The notes under the pieces are model-generated. The model did not search any database, was not told where the DNA came from, and saw only the letters and a list, made by a program, of their open reading frames with translations. DNA of 7,598 nt from Candidatus Bathyarchaeota archaeon (GTDB taxonomy: Archaea; Thermoproteota; Bathyarchaeia; RBG-16-48-13; GCA-020355125), in contig JAOZHK010000182.1 in NCBI GenBank assembly GCA_026014905.1, forward strand, positions 1-7,598. The letters run 5' to 3'. Positions within the stretch are counted from its first letter, which is position 1; every line of letters starts with the position of its first letter. Shown piece after piece: positions 5,789 to 7,598 of the stretch. Both the position numbers and the translations under genes were made by a program.

Positions 5789-5794
5789 GATAGA
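5780..5794. repeat. Perfect 15-bp palindrome
   Basis: TCTATCT and AGATAGA flank a single G. It overlaps the stop codon of the decayed gene and lies about 25 nt before the nitroreductase TATA-like element, so it could be an operator for the nitroreductase. A looser version with the same GAGATAGA half occurs at 4777-4792. Confidence 0.4.
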
Positions 5795-5800
5795 CATCTA

Positions 5801-5820
5801 CGCGCGCATACTTTAAATTA
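5801..5820 (+). promoter_or_regulatory. Putative promoter of the nitroreductase gene
   Basis: TTTAAATTA (5812-5820) is centred about 36 nt before the TTG start and is preceded by a CGCGCGC tract (5801-5807). It predicts a start near 5842 and a leader of about 10 nt. A second AT-rich element, GTTTATACC at 5831, is too close to the start for a leaderless promoter. Confidence 0.35.
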
Positions 5821-5851
5821 TTTAGAGCTCGTTTATACCACTGATGTCATA

Positions 5852-6394
5852 TTGTCTGTATTTGACGTAATTCAAGAAAGGGGAAGCATACGAAGGTATA
5901 AGGATACCCGGATACCGAGTGGCGATATACAGAAAATCCTCGAAGCAGCACGATTGGCTCAATCTGCAGCCAATCGACAGCCTTGGCAGTTCATCGTAGT
6001 CACCGACACGGCACAATTGGAGAACCTAGTCGAGGCAGCTCACTGGCCAGGACGCCCGCCTCAAAGCTCGGTGAGCACCGCTCCAACTGTTATTATCTGT
6101 CTCGCAGATCCTGAAATGAGCCGCAAAGTTGGACCCTTCGACGGGTACCTCATCGATCTCGCGATCGCCATCGAAAACATGGCGTTAACGGCATGGGAGT
6201 TGGGAATAGGAAGCTGCTGGATTGGTGCTTTCCAAGAAGACAAAGTGAAATCTTTACTGAACGTTCCTGGAAATCTACGCGTTGTTTCTCTCTTAACACT
6301 CGGATATGCAGACGAGCAACCACGGTCTAAAAACAGAAAACCTCTGAATGAAATCATCCATTATCATCAGTATAGTCACAAGACCCCTAGCTAG
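5852..6394 (+). CDS. FMN-dependent nitroreductase family protein
   Basis: A 180-residue flavoprotein of the nitroreductase fold. It would reduce nitro, quinone or similar acceptors with NAD(P)H or reduced ferredoxin/flavin, probably as a homodimer in the cytoplasm. Visible FMN-site signatures are ERGSIRRY (R10, S12, R14), QSAANRQPWQF (S38, N41, Q43, P44, W45) and GIGSCWIGAF near residues 137-146, followed by the typical LLTLGYADEQP. The first arginine of the usual ERRSIR is followed by glycine here. The TTG at 5852 is chosen because the family starts at [M]SVFDVIxERxSIR; no ATG or GTG lies in frame between it and the upstream stop at 5786. The length is normal for short archaeal members. It ends in TAG, showing TAG acts as a stop in this genome. 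The physiological substrate is unknown. Relatives include BluB-like and F420-related enzymes, but no diagnostic motif for those is seen. Confidence 0.88.
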   Translation: MSVFDVIQERGSIRRYKDTRIPSGDIQKILEAARLAQSAANRQPWQFIVVTDTAQLENLVEAAHWPGRPPQSSVSTAPTVIICLADPEMSRKVGPFDGYLIDLAIAIENMALTAWELGIGSCWIGAFQEDKVKSLLNVPGNLRVVSLLTLGYADEQPRSKNRKPLNEIIHYHQYSHKTPS

Positions 6395-6406
6395 CTATTG
6401 ATACGT

Positions 6407-6424
6407 CGCGCGCGCGATAAAACG
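6407..6424 (+). promoter_or_regulatory. Putative promoter of the aldo/keto reductase gene
   Basis: A CG tract (CGCGCGCGCG, 6407-6416) runs into GATAAAACG, a TATA-like element centred about 72 nt before the GTG start, giving a leader of about 45 nt. The order CG tract then AT box repeats what is seen before the nitroreductase. Confidence 0.35.
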
Positions 6425-6475
6425 ATCCAAATGCCATGTAAAACAGATGAGAGAACTGAATACATGTTAAGATAA

Positions 6476-6482
6476 GAGGGAG
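6476..6482 (+). promoter_or_regulatory. Shine-Dalgarno-like site supporting the GTG start at 6492
   Basis: GAGGGAG lies about 10 nt before the GTG. Spacing is slightly long, but with the conserved N-terminus (RILGRTGLTVKVLGFGGIPI) it fixes this start. Confidence 0.5.
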
Positions 6483-6491
6483 AAGTATCAA

Positions 6492-7523
6492 GTGAACGAG
6501 CGAATTCTTGGTCGAACAGGCCTGACGGTGAAGGTGTTAGGCTTTGGTGGCATACCCATTCAGCAAGTATCTGAAGAGGATGCCATCCGGGTTGTCCGTC
6601 ACAGCTACGAGCGTGGCATCAACTACTTTGACACAGCACGAAATTACACAGTAAGCGAAAAGCGCATTGGTTTAGCTTTGGAAGATGTGCGAAACGATGT
6701 CGTTTTCGCTACTAAGTCGTCACGCCGTGACAAACAGGGAGTGCTGGAGGAACTGGAAGTGAGCCTCAACAACCTTCGGACTGATTGGCTCGATGTCTAC
6801 CAGTTGCACAATGTCTCTTCAAGGGATGCGTGGGAACAGGTGAAAGCGCCTCATGGCGCCTTAGCAGCGTTATACGAGGCTAGAGATCAGGGAATAATCC
6901 GGCACCTAGGCATCACCAGTCATGATCCTGCACTATTGACGGAGATCGTGAAGGAGGAGATCTTCGAAACGATCATGATTCCCTTCAACTACCTAACGAG
7001 CCTCCCTGCGGACGAGCTTCTACCCCTCTGTCGTGAGCTAAAAGTGGGAACAGTGATCATGAAACCCTTTGGCGGTGGCGCCTTTACAAACGCAAACACC
7101 GCGCTCAAGTTTCTGTTAGGCAATGAGTATGTCGATGTCGTGATCCCGGGTATGATGAGCATCAGAGAAGTGGAGGAAAACGTCAACGTCGCTTCAGGAC
7201 CCACTACCTTAAGCCCATCGGAGTTGCGTCTCATCGAGGAAGATCGGGTGACGCTTGGCGACGAATTCTGCCGTGGCTGTAACTATTGCCAGCCTTGCCC
7301 CCAAGAGATCCCCATTTCCATGTTGCTGCGCTGGGAGGTTTTTGAAAAACGAATGGGGTGGTCATCGAGGTTTGACGCCCGGTTTCGAGAGGGTGTGGCG
7401 AAGGCTGCCACTTGCCTGAATTGCGGTGAATGTGAATCACGGTGTCCATACCACCTTCCCATCAGAGAACTGGTATCCACGAAGATCGACGCTCTCAAAG
7501 CAAAGCATTATAGTAATCATTGA
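6492..7523 (+). CDS. Aldo/keto reductase with C-terminal double [4Fe-4S] ferredoxin domain
   Basis: A 343-residue cytoplasmic oxidoreductase of the ferredoxin-fused aldo/keto reductase type (COG1453-like). The AKR barrel covers residues 1-245 or so, starting RILGRTGLTVKVLGFGGIPI, with the complete catalytic tetrad D47, Y52, K75 and H106. The C-terminal part carries C260/263/266/269 (CRGCNYCQPCP) and C308/311/314/318 (CLNCGECESRCP), two [4Fe-4S] motifs. Such proteins can in principle couple carbonyl/alcohol interconversion with NAD(P)H to ferredoxin electrons, but substrates are known for few members. Nearby ferredoxin-linked enzymes (the aldehyde oxidoreductase at the left end, the nitroreductase just upstream) fit a redox-balancing role; that link is inference. 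It is 97 nt after the nitroreductase on the same strand with its own promoter-like element and Shine-Dalgarno, so co-transcription is uncertain. No sign of truncation. Confidence 0.92.
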   Translation: MNERILGRTGLTVKVLGFGGIPIQQVSEEDAIRVVRHSYERGINYFDTARNYTVSEKRIGLALEDVRNDVVFATKSSRRDKQGVLEELEVSLNNLRTDWLDVYQLHNVSSRDAWEQVKAPHGALAALYEARDQGIIRHLGITSHDPALLTEIVKEEIFETIMIPFNYLTSLPADELLPLCRELKVGTVIMKPFGGGAFTNANTALKFLLGNEYVDVVIPGMMSIREVEENVNVASGPTTLSPSELRLIEEDRVTLGDEFCRGCNYCQPCPQEIPISMLLRWEVFEKRMGWSSRFDARFREGVAKAATCLNCGECESRCPYHLPIRELVSTKIDALKAKHYSNH

Positions 7524-7531
7524 ATGCCCAG

Positions 7532-7556
7532 TTATACATGCACGTAAATTGTATAG
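7532..7556. repeat. Inverted-repeat element resembling the operator at 3949
   Basis: TTATACAT (7532-7539) and TGTATAG (7550-7556) are 10 nt apart, with TATACA/TGTATA forming 6-bp inverted arms. The same two words occur 12 nt apart at the HTH-cupin promoter. It lies in the 75-nt tail after the aldo/keto reductase, before a possible next gene (ATG at 7593, cut by the window edge). Confidence 0.4.
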
Positions 7557-7598
7557 ATGTTCAAAATAGAAAAAGAATATGGGATCGTAAAAATGATC

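Noticed and set aside
1..7598. tRNA, rRNA, CRISPR array, insertion sequence or origin
   Set aside because: No cloverleaf-like segments, spaced direct repeats, transposase motifs or terminal inverted repeats with target duplications were seen by eye.

Overview
The window looks like a piece of an archaeal genome of middling GC content. The signs are a tungstopterin aldehyde oxidoreductase closely collinear with the Pyrococcus enzyme, AT-rich TATA-type boxes about 26-30 nt before several start codons (leaderless-style promoters), GTG and TTG starts, a ribbon-helix-helix regulator and a winged-helix/cupin fusion. The lineage cannot be fixed from this sequence. A mesophilic uncultured archaeon is my guess, and that is inference only.

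Layout. (1) 2-2403, plus strand: an aldehyde:ferredoxin oxidoreductase large subunit, cut by the left edge and lacking only about 5-10 N-terminal residues, overlaps by 4 nt a 195-residue polyferredoxin with four [4Fe-4S] motifs. Together they form a heterodimeric W/Mo aldehyde-oxidising module. (2) 2466-3617, plus: an M24 (creatinase/Xaa-Pro peptidase-like) metallohydrolase with all five metal ligands. (3) 3684-3936, minus: a decayed frame that may be a small molybdopterin-dinucleotide-binding protein. It is divergent from (4) 3977-4627, plus: a winged-helix/cupin regulator. A perfect 8-bp inverted repeat overlapping a TATA box lies between them. (5) 4628-5514: a gap that nevertheless holds, on the minus strand, a 48-residue four-cysteine miniprotein (4793-4939) with a well-placed TATA box, and a ribbon-helix-helix regulator (4993-5160) broken by one in-frame TAG. 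(6) 5515-5788, plus: the two ends of a pyruvate-kinase-C-terminal-like protein joined by an internal deletion and a frame change. (7) 5852-6394, plus: an FMN nitroreductase with a TTG start. (8) 6492-7523, plus: an aldo/keto reductase with two C-terminal [4Fe-4S] motifs.

The intact genes are mostly redox enzymes: ferredoxin-linked aldehyde oxidation, a flavin reductase, and a ferredoxin-domain aldo/keto reductase. They could exchange electrons through ferredoxin, but nothing here proves a common pathway. Between them lie three eroded small genes, short promoters and several palindromes, so the middle of the window (about 3.6-5.8 kb) looks like a region of gene decay and regulatory turnover. 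The best leads are the four-cysteine miniprotein, the inverted repeat at the cupin regulator with a look-alike at 7532-7556, and the interrupted RHH gene.
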